Assembly: GCA_022559985.1 (NCBI GenBank)
Contig: JAFJTR010000154.1
Coordinates: 1 to 34,273 of the forward strand
Source of the DNA: Parastagonospora avenae f. sp. tritici 18332-5
Lineage: Eukaryota > Ascomycota > Dothideomycetes > Pleosporales > Phaeosphaeriaceae
Direction of reading: 5' to 3'
DNA length: 34,273 nucleotides
In this document: positions 1 to 9,506 of the stretch, one piece after another
Position numbering within the stretch: position 1 is the first letter of the stretch
Layout: each line of letters begins with the position of its first letter
The notes under the pieces: generated by a model
Database searches by the model: none
Seen by the model: the letters and a program-made list of their open reading frames with translations, nothing else
What the model was told of the DNA's origin: nothing
Position numbers and translations under genes: made by a program

Positions 1-366
1 CTGCTTGGACGCCGCGATCAGCGCGTCTAACCGCGTGACCGAGATCAGTGCGCCTGATCGCGTAGCTGAGGTATTGACGATACTTGTGATCCGACAATAG
101 ATAAAATAAATGGATATTTTATGCAGTCTGGACTGCTGGTAAAAAAAATGGGGAAATGCACGCGGCCATTCACGCTGAAACTAACGACTATGCGGTTCGA
201 GTTCTCGGGTTGCAAGTACAAGTTGTGGTGGTAATGGTTGCCAGCTCCTGTCTCTACAGCACTCTCTTCGTTATGAAACCACAACTGCCTTCCATGCTTA
301 TCATCAAGCTGTATCTTTGTAGCAATAACGCGTAGAAAGTCCTGCTTTTCCTGCAGAGCCAGAGCT
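1..366. other. Left edge, no gene seen
   Basis: This stretch contains only a short 79-codon minus-strand reading frame with no recognisable motif. It probably holds the 3' flank of the HET-domain gene that follows. A tRNA B-box-like string near position 193 has no matching A-box or cloverleaf upstream. I see nothing else here. Confidence 0.5.
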
Positions 367-2331
367 TCAATGCGCCTTCTTGCCTAGGTTAGAATCTATC
401 AAAAACTCGGTTTCCGCCAAGTCCCTGCCTTCTCCATATACATGTATCAAAGTCCCCCTTCTCAGTGGAAGATCCTTGAGTATTTGCTCGTACTCTACTC
501 GTGTCCGGGGTAATGCCCCTTCTGGGAACAAATCGAGCGCAAGTCTGGTATGCGAATTAAGGTAGCGAGGCTTCTTCTTTGACCATCGGCGCTCCGGTAT
601 CTGAAGTTGGCATGAGTCGAATCGTGGCCTGTCTACCGCAGTGTAGGCGATTGTTTTGTGCGCACGGGTAGCCCATTTCAATAACAGCGGGGTTTCTCCA
701 GAGCCTCGGAAATGCGTCAGGCGATGGTAATACAGGTTCTCGCTGGGCGATCTTAGCCACTGGACTGTCCTTTGCACTGTTCTGGGTCTGTTAATTTCGT
801 GGTTGTACAGTATCTTATCCCAATTTGGAAGGCCGTGTATGAACTCGTGGATACGCGCGTATCTCACTTGTGCTCCATGACCATATCCAGAGCGTTCAAT
901 TGCATACTCGAAGAGATGTACACACCCATTGTCCAAGAGCTCCACAACAATGCAGTCTACAAACACTTGAGCGTCTCCTTCCATATCCGTCGGAATATCC
1001 TGAACCAAACGGCCAGACCACCGCCACCCTACGTTGCCGACTTTCACTGCCGATGCACCCGCTCCTAGTGAGGTATTACTGCACTCCCATGTGGTAGACT
1101 CCCGCCTTCCCCTGGTCTCTTGCAGTTCCAGGGACTCGATCAAAATCGCACCGAAAGCTAAAGACTCATCCAGGGTGAACTTGTCAATGAATAGTTGAAG
1201 TATGTGCCGGAATAGTTGTCGTCTAGTCAATTGGTAGTTGACACATATGTTCGATGCGTCACTGCTCATAGACAACAGCGCAAATATTCGATCGCGCCTA
1301 TCTCGACAACCAAGGCGAAACATGGCGAGTAGATTTGCCAGAGGTGCTGGTATAATAAACCTGTCGTCTGGCGTGTTGCGATACATGCTAAATTGCCCGT
1401 ACTTGTTGTATTGAGAGTCGTTCAATCGGGGAATTGCACTCCTGCCAATATCGCTCGTCATTCTCACGATGCCTCTATAAAGGCAGTCGAAGTCGATCAG
1501 TTGCCTGCCGGTGAATATTGCCAATTTCCGATGAGGGGCGCCACAGACCAATAACACCTCCTGGGCCACCCAAAGCCGAGACCAGTAAGGCAACGCATAG
1601 AAGGCCGAAAGGTGATCCTGATACTTCGTCTTATCTTTGGGAGCCATGTATGGCGTCTTTGCGGCGTAAATTTCATGCAGGCCTCGTATGATTTCGTCGA
1701 GACTTTCTTGGGGCTGCCCCAACCAGATCAAGACATGATCAGCGGCATTATATATCGCGCCCATCTGTCGTACCTGATGACCTTTCTCGTCGTCGTCGGA
1801 CTGGCAGATACAGATGCCATCAATCCAAAGGTAAGATTCGATGGTTTGCCCGTAATGGAGATGGAAAGGTCCTATCGTACTCGTCTGAGACATATATGTA
1901 CGGTAGGCATGTAGAAACCGATATAGGTTCTCGCCCACTGGGAGGCAGCGGCCGTTGATTTCGATGTCGTGCTTCGGGAAATCTGGCTCCCACGTGTAAG
2001 ACAAACATGTATACGATGAGCCACTGACTGTCGCATGGCGTATGGTGCATTGAATGATGTCGTCGTCTGCACCAGGCAGAATATCAATGAGCCGGATGGA
2101 GTCGGTTCCATGATCGAGCCGATCGTATTGGAAGGATTGAGCTTCCGAGTGTTTGTATGTGGCGCTCACAAGGTCGGGCTCGGAAATCTGTGAGTTGCGC
2201 TCCTCCCCCTCGTCCCATGAATCGCAATCTACGTCCCAGGCTATGTTGGAAGCGATCGCTGACCAATCTATGGCTGACAACTCATCTAGGGTTGGGTCAT
2301 CAATGACACGGTTCTTGGGTCCTTGAGACAT
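367..2331 (-). CDS. Heterokaryon incompatibility (HET) domain protein
   Basis: This is a single-exon gene of 654 residues. The HET domain begins at about residue 107 with YTCLSYTW, the family's first block. It continues at about 167-205 with YLWIDGICICQ and then GHQVRQMGAIYNAADHVLIW, which match the core blocks (usual forms LWIDAICINQ and ER..QV..M..IY..A..V..WLG). HET proteins mediate allorecognition and programmed cell death after hyphal fusion in filamentous ascomycetes. Which partner or trigger this one has cannot be told from sequence. The roughly 100-residue N-terminus is acidic and unassigned. The long C-terminal part has no recognised repeats (no WD40, ankyrin or NACHT seen). The ATG at 2331 is chosen because the frame opens there and the domain sits at a normal distance. 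One oddity is that the usual Asn of the ICINQ block is Cys. Family assignment is confident; function is only at family level. Confidence 0.9.
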   Translation of the reverse strand: MSQGPKNRVIDDPTLDELSAIDWSAIASNIAWDVDCDSWDEGEERNSQISEPDLVSATYKHSEAQSFQYDRLDHGTDSIRLIDILPGADDDIIQCTIRHATVSGSSYTCLSYTWEPDFPKHDIEINGRCLPVGENLYRFLHAYRTYMSQTSTIGPFHLHYGQTIESYLWIDGICICQSDDDEKGHQVRQMGAIYNAADHVLIWLGQPQESLDEIIRGLHEIYAAKTPYMAPKDKTKYQDHLSAFYALPYWSRLWVAQEVLLVCGAPHRKLAIFTGRQLIDFDCLYRGIVRMTSDIGRSAIPRLNDSQYNKYGQFSMYRNTPDDRFIIPAPLANLLAMFRLGCRDRRDRIFALLSMSSDASNICVNYQLTRRQLFRHILQLFIDKFTLDESLAFGAILIESLELQETRGRRESTTWECSNTSLGAGASAVKVGNVGWRWSGRLVQDIPTDMEGDAQVFVDCIVVELLDNGCVHLFEYAIERSGYGHGAQVRYARIHEFIHGLPNWDKILYNHEINRPRTVQRTVQWLRSPSENLYYHRLTHFRGSGETPLLLKWATRAHKTIAYTAVDRPRFDSCQLQIPERRWSKKKPRYLNSHTRLALDLFPEGALPRTRVEYEQILKDLPLRRGTLIHVYGEGRDLAETEFLIDSNLGKKAH

Positions 2332-2885
2332 CGTGACTCTGCGAGGATATGAAAGTAAATGGGCAGGTGAAGACGGACAAAAAGCTATCTTTCAATTAGT
2401 GGTATGTCGCCGAGGCTGCGAAAGCTCAGCCTCCGCCACGATCCAGGCGACGCATGTCGCTTCACCGGTCACTGCTGTGCGACGACCCATTATCGTTCAT
2501 TCTAGTTGTAGCCTCTCCAAGCCATCTCTAGTCCAAATCCATCTCTAGACCGTTCGATGAAGAAGGAGGAAGGCATGAACCGAAGATTCTTTCATATGAG
2601 AATGGCTTATGAAGCGCGGGTTTAGCGTGATCACATGGAAGACCAGACACGCCACATGTCAGTTGGCAGAGCCAGTTGACAGAGCCAGTTGATGCCAATA
2701 TATTGGACACTCATATGAGTGGAAGCGAGCTGTGCGTGAGGTAGCAGAGTGCCGCACCTCGAGCCATCCCAATCTCCACACCAAGGCGGCAACCGCACAC
2801 GTGAACACGGCAGGCACGACCTCTGGAGCACCAAAACCCGCCACCAAATCTTTGCTCACAAACTCTGATATAATTACTCTGGTAT
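2332..2885. other. Intergenic region between HET and WW/FF genes
   Basis: No convincing gene is present; short frames on both strands lack motifs. It must hold the HET gene promoter (right of 2331) and the 3' end of the WW/FF gene. A perfect-but-one tandem duplication of a 13-bp unit (gttgRcagagcca) lies at 2662-2687, followed by a partial third copy. Confidence 0.5.
2662..2697. repeat. Short tandem repeat, 13-bp unit
   Basis: Two adjacent copies of gttgRcagagcca (2662-2674 and 2675-2687) differ at one base and are followed by a truncated third copy, gttgatgcca. It is non-coding. No function is inferred. Confidence 0.6.
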
Positions 2886-4652
2886 CTAACCATCCAAATG
2901 TCCCTTCAACCCATCCTTTCCCACCCTCATCGCCCTCTCGATCTCCTCCTCTTCCTCCCTCAACCTGCCCTTCCCGTACGCCAAATCCCTCTCCTGCTTC
3001 CTCTTCTGCTCCTCAACCCTCCTCTCGCGATCCTTCAGCGCCTTCTCTCTCCGCTCTCGCTCAGCCCACTTCTTCGCTTGTGCCGCTTCTTCTTCGGCCG
3101 AAAGCACGGTACCTTCAGGCGCAGGCGGGAGCGTGGAGACGTATGTTTCGATCATGGTGTTGCGCGTGGAGGGCGGGAGGGAGATATAGCGCAGATCGGT
3201 GAGGATGGATGTGGGTAGTGTATCGAGTGTCGTTGATCGGTTGAGGGAGACGACAGGTTGGGAGCGGAGGAGGACAGTGAGGTCGGATTTGAGGTCGGAG
3301 GAGCGCATGCCTAGGCGCTTGATGTGGTCGCGGTACAGTTTCTCCTTGTCCTTGTCGGACAGCTTGCCGTCCTTCATTTCTGGCTCTTTCTTGTATTTGC
3401 GGCGGAATTCTGGCCAGTAGAGTTTTGGGGTTGCGTGGCGGTCGAGGAGGGCGAGGTATGGTATCCGTGGGTCGAGTTTTAGTTGTTTGGCCTTTTCTTC
3501 TTTGAGGAATTGCATTTTTTCGCGGGACCACTCGTTAAAGCATTCGTTGCGGGCTTTCATGTTGGGGAGCGCTTTGTAGCGCTCGTCGTCGTAGAGTATG
3601 CCGTCTTCGAGGATCTTGTCCCATGGCGTGTAGGGACTTATCCGTGTGTCGTCTAGTAGCTCCTTGAACAAGGCTTTGCAATCTTCTTCGCTCAGAATGG
3701 GATCCTCGTCTTCGTAGTACTCCTCTTCCTCCCCACCCTGCAATTCCATCTCTTCCATTTGCGCCAGCTGCCATGCAAGATCATCGTCTTCGGCGTCACC
3801 AGCTTGATCCCCACTTGCGCCGCCCGTTCTTTGTCGCTTTGATACATTGCTTGGTTCTTCGCCTTCGTCGTCGGTGACCTCGACCTCCTCATACTCTTCA
3901 TCGTCCTCCATGCCAGCATCTCCATCAACCGACACAATCTCGACCTCCTCTTCCGCAGCCGCAAGTTCCGCCTCGATCTCCGCCATTGCGTCGTCTTCCT
4001 CGACATCGCTTGGCTCGCCGCGTTCTCTGCGCTCCTTCTTTTCGCGCTTTTTCCGATCGAACTCGATGACAGCTTTCATCACGTCTGGTGGGAACTTCCA
4101 GAAGCTCTCATTGGTCTCCTTGTTCCACACGAAGCGTCGCCCAAACTTCGTCTTGACCAAGACCCATGGCGCGCAGTTTGGGATGTCGTTTCGGTGTTTC
4201 GGCTTGTCATCCCGCTCCCGTCTCCTGTCTGAAAAGTTGTTCTGGCCCCCACGGAATCCTCCTCGATGTCCGCCTCGTGCTTGGTGTTGTTGACCGCCAT
4301 GCTGCTGAGGGAATTGCTGAGGTGAGCCCCCGAAGATGAGATCCTGTATCTGTCGCTGCGGATTGAAGGTGTCTTGCTTGGGTTGTGCGTGGTAGGCGCC
4401 GGTCAAAGGCAGATCGAACGAAATGTGGTCTAATGAGGGCGCTGGAGGTTGAAATTGTGGTATCGCTACTGTAGGGCGCGTGTATGTCGACTTTTTGGTC
4501 TCCTTGTTGTAGTAGTATGTATGCCCTGGTGAATGTTAGCTCTGTCCCAATGACGCAGCAAAGCTATAGCTACCAGAAGGCGCCTTGTGCTCAGTCCAGC
4601 CCGCAGCTAGAGGCGGGGCAAGTGCCGGTGGTCGCGTAGGTAAGTCAGACAT
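2886..4652 (-). CDS. WW/FF-domain pre-mRNA splicing-type protein (Urn1/Dre4/TCERG1-like)
   Basis: Two exons: 4652-4574 and 4525-2886, with a 48-nt intron at 4573-4526 (GTAGCT..CAG). Together they encode 572 residues. The intron splits the first WW domain, which reads W19 TEHKAPSG|HTYYYNKETKK to P44 when joined; this fixes the splice sites and the start MSDLPTRPP. A Gln/Gly region with RGG-type motifs lies at about 95-120. The second WW domain starts at W147 (WVLVKTKFGRRFVWNKETNE). An acidic stretch follows at about 195-300, and an FF domain at about 306-363 (ALFKELL...TPWDKILED...RYKAL...CFNEW). A second FF-like segment (to about 430) and a charged Glu/Arg-rich C-terminus complete the protein. 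WW domains bind proline-rich splicing or transcription factors and FF domains bind phospho-partners, so a nuclear role coupling transcription and splicing is expected. It shares a divergent promoter with the proteasome gene. The exact orthologue name is uncertain. Confidence 0.92.
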
Positions 4653-4899
4653 TTTGCGACCTCGCAGTGTCTGGTACGATGATGTATTCCCTCTGTCGGT
4701 CAGTTTATGATGTTGTTGGTGTTGCGGCTCTTCCCCGTCAAAAAGTGGTCGGCGCCAAGATTTGGAGATCGCCGACGCGTAGGAGCTTGTGCCTGAAGCT
4801 CGACAACACCACCGCAGCTCCCCGCCAATCTCCCTCACCATCTTTGCTGCTCCTCACCAGCGTCACACTACCCCAAGAACTCAAGAACAAGTCGCAATC
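4653..4899. promoter_or_regulatory. Divergent promoter shared by WW/FF gene and proteasome alpha-3 gene
   Basis: The two start codons (4652 minus, 4900 plus) are separated by only 247 bp and point away from each other, so the interval must carry both 5' UTRs and core promoters. A CCAAT pentamer is visible at 4825-4829, with pyrimidine-rich tracts just upstream of the proteasome ATG. No yeast-type proteasome element (GGTGGCAAA) is seen. This is a positional inference; transcription start sites are not known. Confidence 0.6.
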
Positions 4900-5813
4900 A
4901 TGTCACGGAGATACGATTCCCGGGTATGTCTGACGTCTGGCGTCCACCACCAATGGCATCACAGCTAACAGCAAGCAGACGACCATCTTCTCGCCCGAAG
5001 GCCGCCTCTACCAAGTCGAATACGCCCTCGAAGCCATCTCGCACGCCGGAACCGCATTAGGCATATTAGCGCAGGATGGCATTGTTCTTGCCGCAGAGAG
5101 GAAGGTCACCAGCAAGCTGTTGGAGCAGGACACATCCGCCGAGAAGCTGTACATCCTGAACGAGTGCGTCACCACCTTGTGATGATAGTCCTGTGCTAAT
5201 TCTCCTCCAGCAACATGATCTGCGCCGTAGCAGGTATGACGGCCGATGCCAACATCCTCATCAACTACGCCCGCCAAGCCGCCCAGCGCTACCTCCTCAC
5301 ATACAACGAAGACATTCCCTGCGAGCAGCTCGTGCGCCGTCTATGCGATCTCAAGCAGGGCTACACGCAGCACGGTGGTCTCCGGCCTTTCGGAGTGTCC
5401 TTCATCTACGCCGGTTGGGACCCCCAGCGCCAGTTCCAGCTGTACCAGAGTAACCCCAGTGGCAACTATGGCGGCTGGAAGGCGACGAGCGTTGGCGCAA
5501 ACAACGCTTCGGCACAGAGCTTGCTGAAGCAGGACTACAAGGAAGAGTGCGACCTGAAAGAGGCATGCGGCTTGGCGGTCAAGGTCCTCAGCAAGACCAT
5601 GGACTCAACCAAGCTCAGCAGCGAGAAGAGTACGTTTGCTTTCCCTGCCAATCACGTGACGAGTACTAACACCCTGCAGTCGAGTTTGCGACAGTGGGAA
5701 AGACCAAGGCAGGCAAGATCTACCACCATCTCTGGAGCGCGGATGAGATCGATGCTCTGTTGAAGGAGCACGGCCTGGCGAAGCCCGAGGATACCGAAAT
5801 GTCCGAGCAATGA
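4900..5813 (+). CDS. PRE9: 20S proteasome subunit alpha-3 (Pre9/PSMA4 type)
   Basis: Four exons: 4900-4923, 4979-5163, 5211-5629 and 5680-5813, encoding 253 residues. The joined N-terminus reads MSRRYDSR|TTIFSPEGRLYQ followed by VEYALEAISHAG, the proteasome alpha-type signature in the alpha-3 form. Other diagnostic stretches are LVRRLCDLKQGYTQHGG, RPFGVSFIYAGWD and QSNPSGNYGGWKATSVGAN, and the C-terminus is acidic. Alpha subunits form the outer gated rings of the 20S core and lack the catalytic N-terminal threonine. The last intron has a perfect TACTAAC branch point (5664-5670); the second uses a less common GTGCGT donor. Phases agree across all junctions. Length and sequence are typical, and this is the most secure call in the window. 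Expression is presumably constitutive from the short shared promoter on its left. Confidence 0.97.
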
Positions 5814-6207
5814 GTATCACGAGCTTCAGACGACACGAACTGGCGTAACGGATAAACCTCCGCATGATGGAATGATGCACGTAGTATACCATACCAGGTG
5901 AGAGCTACAGGCATCTCGCTGCCAAACCTAACTCATGATGATGACCACGGTTGCGTGTTATGGTAGTGTGATGTTCTCTCCTCTATTGTGGCCTTATCTT
6001 CGCCCCACATGTCGTTCTTTCCTCCTTCTCAAGGGCTCGCACTCATGAGCAGCCACGAGCCCCGCCATGGCTTCCAGCCTTCTCCTCCATCACGTCTTCC
6101 TTCACCCTTCCTCTCCTTCCGCTCCACAGCACTACACAAATTGTTTTACTGCATCGGCTATTCTGCATCGCTTCCCGACGCGCACCATTTGAGCATTATA
6201 TGACGGT
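5814..6207. other. Intergenic region after proteasome gene
   Basis: This should contain the proteasome gene's 3' UTR and the upstream region of the next gene. A pyrimidine-rich tract (about 6010-6130, with many ctcct/cttcc runs) resembles fungal promoter CT tracts. No coding feature is supported. Confidence 0.4.
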
Positions 6208-7555
6208 ATGACTACCCCTATTCACCAACCGAGCGACGCATCCCTCAAAAATCTCGTACCATCCAGGTCCTTCCTCCAACAACTTCTCGAGGAGATCAAT
6301 GGCTCAGCCACGTTAGCCATACCTCGCGAACGACCAAGTGCTCAGGGAACGCCGCGGTCGATTGCCAGCTCGAATGGAAGCGCACGGGCGTCATCAGTAT
6401 AGGTTGGCGGTGCGCCCATCGCGCAAGAAGCTCGCAGACAATTGCGCGTAGCGGATGAAAAACGCCGTTCGGGGACTTCACTCGTCGCGCACGACGGCTC
6501 ACCCGATGTCCCGGAACCGGAACCAGAACTAGAGCTTCAGTGTTATCGTTCATCGCCTTCATCGTCTGGCAAGAGTTCTACGAACGTGAGTCCACTTGAC
6601 CCACACGGTCCTGAAGTAGCGGATCCAGCAGCCATCGCAGCGAGGAAATTCTCTATAATGCATGGAGATCGACGACTTGACGCTACCGTTCACAGTCTAT
6701 ATCTCTTGGAACCGACCGCTTCTGGCACATATTCCTCGCTGTCGAATGACATTAACAGGACAGAGTCGCCGCTTATCTTCTGCGACATCGACTCGGACAT
6801 ATCAGCGACACCTTCGCCAACCGAAGCTCCCACATCGGCACTCTCTGCAGCTCTGACAGATGCGACCTCAATCTCTGAAGATCGCCCAGCAACACCTCAT
6901 GCCTCGGGGAGTCGCAGTCGTATGGTCGCCTTCCTCGATTTCTCTGACCCTACTGACTGAATATCTAGCGGAGAAAAGACCTCGCAGCCCAGATACTTCG
7001 TCAGAGCTGCTGGCAAAGAAGATGCGGACAATGACCCTGCCAGCATTCCAATCTAGTCGCATATCGCAGTCTTTGGGAAGAGCCTCATCATGGCGGAACA
7101 GCATCGGCAGCGACAACAGATCACTGCTAAGGGAATCGGCGTTCACTGAAAGAAAACCTGCGCTACTTGACAGTACCAGCTCCTTCCAGGACAGTGTATC
7201 CCCGGAGCTCTCTTCCTTCAGACCTGAAGTTGTCGGTCCACAAGGTGTATCATCGAGAGCGACCACATTGACCCAATCCTCAACACGCAGATCGTCCATA
7301 CTCGAGCGAGACTCCAGCCCAGAATATGACGACACCCCTGCTTACGCGCAGTCTTTACACCTTGTCGACACGGATGTTTCGATACACAAAAAGGTGCACG
7401 GCGAGGAGTGGAGGGAAAACTCGCTTTGCCTGCATTGCTTCCGGCAACATGGGAACTTCAGGAAGCTCACTATGCACGGCTATGAGATGTGCGGACGTAA
7501 TGAAGCGCTGGAGAGCCATTACTGGGAATCCGATGGCGATGCTGGATATGACTGA
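6208..7555 (+). CDS. Unrecognised Ser-rich protein with Cys/His-rich C-terminus
   Basis: I do not recognise the family. A reading frame opens at ATG 6208 and continues in the same frame to about 6919. A 49-nt intron (6920-6968, GTATGG..TAG) then joins it to a second frame ending at 7555, giving ..SRS|P|EKRPRSPDTSS, a basic NLS-like stretch. The body is Ser/Thr/Pro-rich and looks disordered. The last 60 residues are better ordered and include CLHCFRQHGNFRK..MHGYEMC, a possible C-x2-C-x12-H-x4-C metal site. One problem is an in-frame TAG at 6400-6402 near the start. An upstream intron such as 6339-6437 (GTGCTC..CGCAG, 99 nt) would remove it while keeping frame; otherwise the gene is interrupted or starts further in. 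The 3' half is more secure than the 5' model. Confidence 0.55.
6920..6968 (+). other. Inferred intron in the Cys/His-tail protein gene
   Basis: The interval is 49 nt with donor GTATGG and acceptor CTAG, with CTGAC/TGACT sequences ahead of the acceptor as possible branch sites. It removes the stop TGA at the end of the upstream frame and restores a continuous frame with the downstream exon. The inference rests on sequence only. Confidence 0.6.
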
Positions 7556-7915
7556 AGAGTATAGCCAGCACTAGGTTTTGGTATCACAATGAGTCTTGGC
7601 GCTCGACACGGCTGGTCGAGAGGAGACCTATGCCTAAGTATTCTTGTTGCTTTTCCTAATTCTGAATGTTCCCCTTGGTCGCGACGGTGTGATTTGCATA
7701 AAACTCGCACCTGGTTCTTCTGTGAACTGTTGAGTTACTGTTTTTCCACCATTTGGATGTCACTTAATTCCGCATTAGCCCGCATCGCAGGTGATCTTTT
7801 AGTGTTCCCGTTGCCCCGCCTGCCAACTGATTGGTATTTTTTTTTGCACTATGGCCTATCAGCTGTTTTGGTGGCTGGCATCAAACAACACTACCACGAC
7901 ATGGCATCACTCAAA
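7556..7915. other. Intergenic region
   Basis: Apart from a plus-strand open frame without motifs, nothing is supported. A T-rich run (ttttttttt) sits at about 7836-7846. Confidence 0.35.
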
Positions 7916-8419
7916 TTACCAAGGTGTATCTCTAACTATGTGGCTACTAGACCTAGTGCCCCATTTTATTGTTTGAATGGTTTTGATCCTCAAGCCAAGA
8001 GTGCGTGGATACTCCAGACCGATTTTCCGGTGTCGTCTGCTAGGCTTAGCGCACTCCGAGTGCGCGGTCGTGCGAGATGATATCGCGGGTAGCTGCGCCC
8101 CAACCAACAGAATCGTTGCAGAACAAGCGATGCCTCCATCCATACCGTCATGATGTAGGGATCTCGTAGAGAACCAGCGGAGTTGAGCTTTGACGGTGGC
8201 AAGAAAGAGCCCAGCCATAGGAAAGAGCAGGAGATGCACGAGGGTCCAGGCAGCAATACTCATGTGCCATTCTGGTCGCTGCGCTGTCATCACTGGAACT
8301 TCAGGCTTCAGTCTTGTGGCATCGACATCTCCTGAGCTCTTTGCCTGGGATATAAGGGAGATAGCCTGCTCGTTGAGACTCCTGCTCTCCTGCACAGAGC
8401 GTCCATCATCTGTTCCCAT
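7916..8419 (-). CDS. Doubtful small membrane protein ORF
   Basis: This is a 167-codon frame with an ATG at 8419. Its first half is protein-like: a polar N-terminus (MGTDDGRSVQESRSLNEQ), then a hydrophobic segment of about 25 residues (SIAAWTLVHLLLFPMAGLFL, about residues 54-73) that could span a membrane. The second half is less convincing, and an alternative minus-strand frame (7990-8256) is also open there, so an intron or frameshift near 8170 is possible. No family is recognised. The call rests only on the open frame and the hydrophobic segment, and it may be spurious. Confidence 0.25.
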   Translation of the reverse strand: MGTDDGRSVQESRSLNEQAISLISQAKSSGDVDATRLKPEVPVMTAQRPEWHMSIAAWTLVHLLLFPMAGLFLATVKAQLRWFSTRSLHHDGMDGGIACSATILLVGAQLPAISSRTTAHSECAKPSRRHRKIGLEYPRTLGLRIKTIQTIKWGTRSSSHIVRDTPW

Positions 8420-8523
8420 CGGAAGTTAGTGTAGACCGCCGAACCCTTTTTGCCAACCTGATGTTTAGCAGGCACTAATCTCTCCATCCCATCGTGTCTG
8501 ATTGACACTGTCAACGTCGCACG

Positions 8524-9506
8524 ATGCCACTGCGGAAGCTTTTCCAATCTCGTCGCGACTCCGTCGTGGGGCAACCCGTTGCTGAGCTCAGGACATTCAA
8601 AGGAAAGCCAAGTCAAGCTCGTTCGGCGATCAAGGAGGAAGAGGATTACATTCCCTACTTTCGCTCCGCATACGAGGACTCGAGACCTCAACCCATCCCG
8701 CCCATGCCAACGGCCCCAGGAAGTGCGCAGAGGTCTTCAAGGGAAAATCCTGTTAGTCTTTCACTGGAATGCAAAGTTGGATTTTTTGTAACAGAAAACG
8801 ACATGAGCACCCTTTGCGAAGATTTAAATCGATTAAATCTACACCCCACCGAGAGGATAAAACGGAGACCTACAAGTGCCTCTTCCGCGAGTTCGCACAA
8901 ACGCTTACCGTAAAGGAGACAAGTGGAAGGGTTTAGCTAGCCCAAGACCTCAGCGACGATAGAGGCCTTGCGAAGGTCGGCTATACATCTGCAGACCTCA
9001 ATCTTCGCATCCGCCAGATTGCACGAGCATGTAACATACCGCTGAAGGCTTTCTATCATCTGGAAGGGCCAAATATCAAGCGCACCGAATCTCTCGTCAA
9101 GACACTACTTTTGCATTCGCGAGAGAAATTCATTTGCAAGGGCTGTAAATGCGAGCACAGGGAGTGGTTCGATATCAACCAGGCTACCGCGATTAGAGTG
9201 TTGAACATGTGCGCTGACTGGTCAGAACTACAACCATATGATGGGATTGGGCAACTTATTGATCTTTGGGTACATCTCATCAAAAAGCGCGCTGGCAACT
9301 TCATGGGCGGGAGCTTTGAGGATTTGTTGAGTCATTGGGAAGGCGTTCTCATGAGACCGACTAAGGAAGACATTTGGGGTTTTCGAAGAGCAGTAGAAGA
9401 GCGGAAGGCGCCATTATCGACTGCCACAAGACCATGCTGGTCATTCCACGGCACCACCTTTGGTCGGCATCGCCTCGGAACTTTGAACTCAGGCAATCTG
9501 TATTGA
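8524..9506 (+). pseudogene. T5orf172 (DUF1766, GIY-YIG-like) domain gene, interrupted (copy 1)
   Basis: The C-terminal half reads, in one frame ending at 9506, LAQDLSDDRGLAKVGYTSAD, then RQIARACNIP, TESLVKTLLL, FICKGCKCEHREWFDINQA and RVLNMCADW. This ordered set (K-x-G-[YW]-T-S; C; R/T-x-E-x-L; C-x-C..H-x-EW[FL]) is the fungal T5orf172/DUF1766 pattern, a GIY-YIG-related fold. An in-frame TAG at 8934-8936 falls exactly where the neighbouring paralogue has Tyr (LYLAQD against V*LAQD). The N-terminal frame from ATG 8524 (MPLRKLFQSRRDS..) is in a different phase, so a frameshift or an unseen intron between about 8760 and 8900 is also needed. Both problems make it look broken. Biological role in fungi is unknown; MUG113-type proteins belong to the same superfamily. 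Confidence 0.7.

Noticed and set aside
180..215. tRNA B-box-like string (ggttcgagttc) near the left edge
   Set aside because: No A-box at the right distance and no cloverleaf can be drawn from the flanks.
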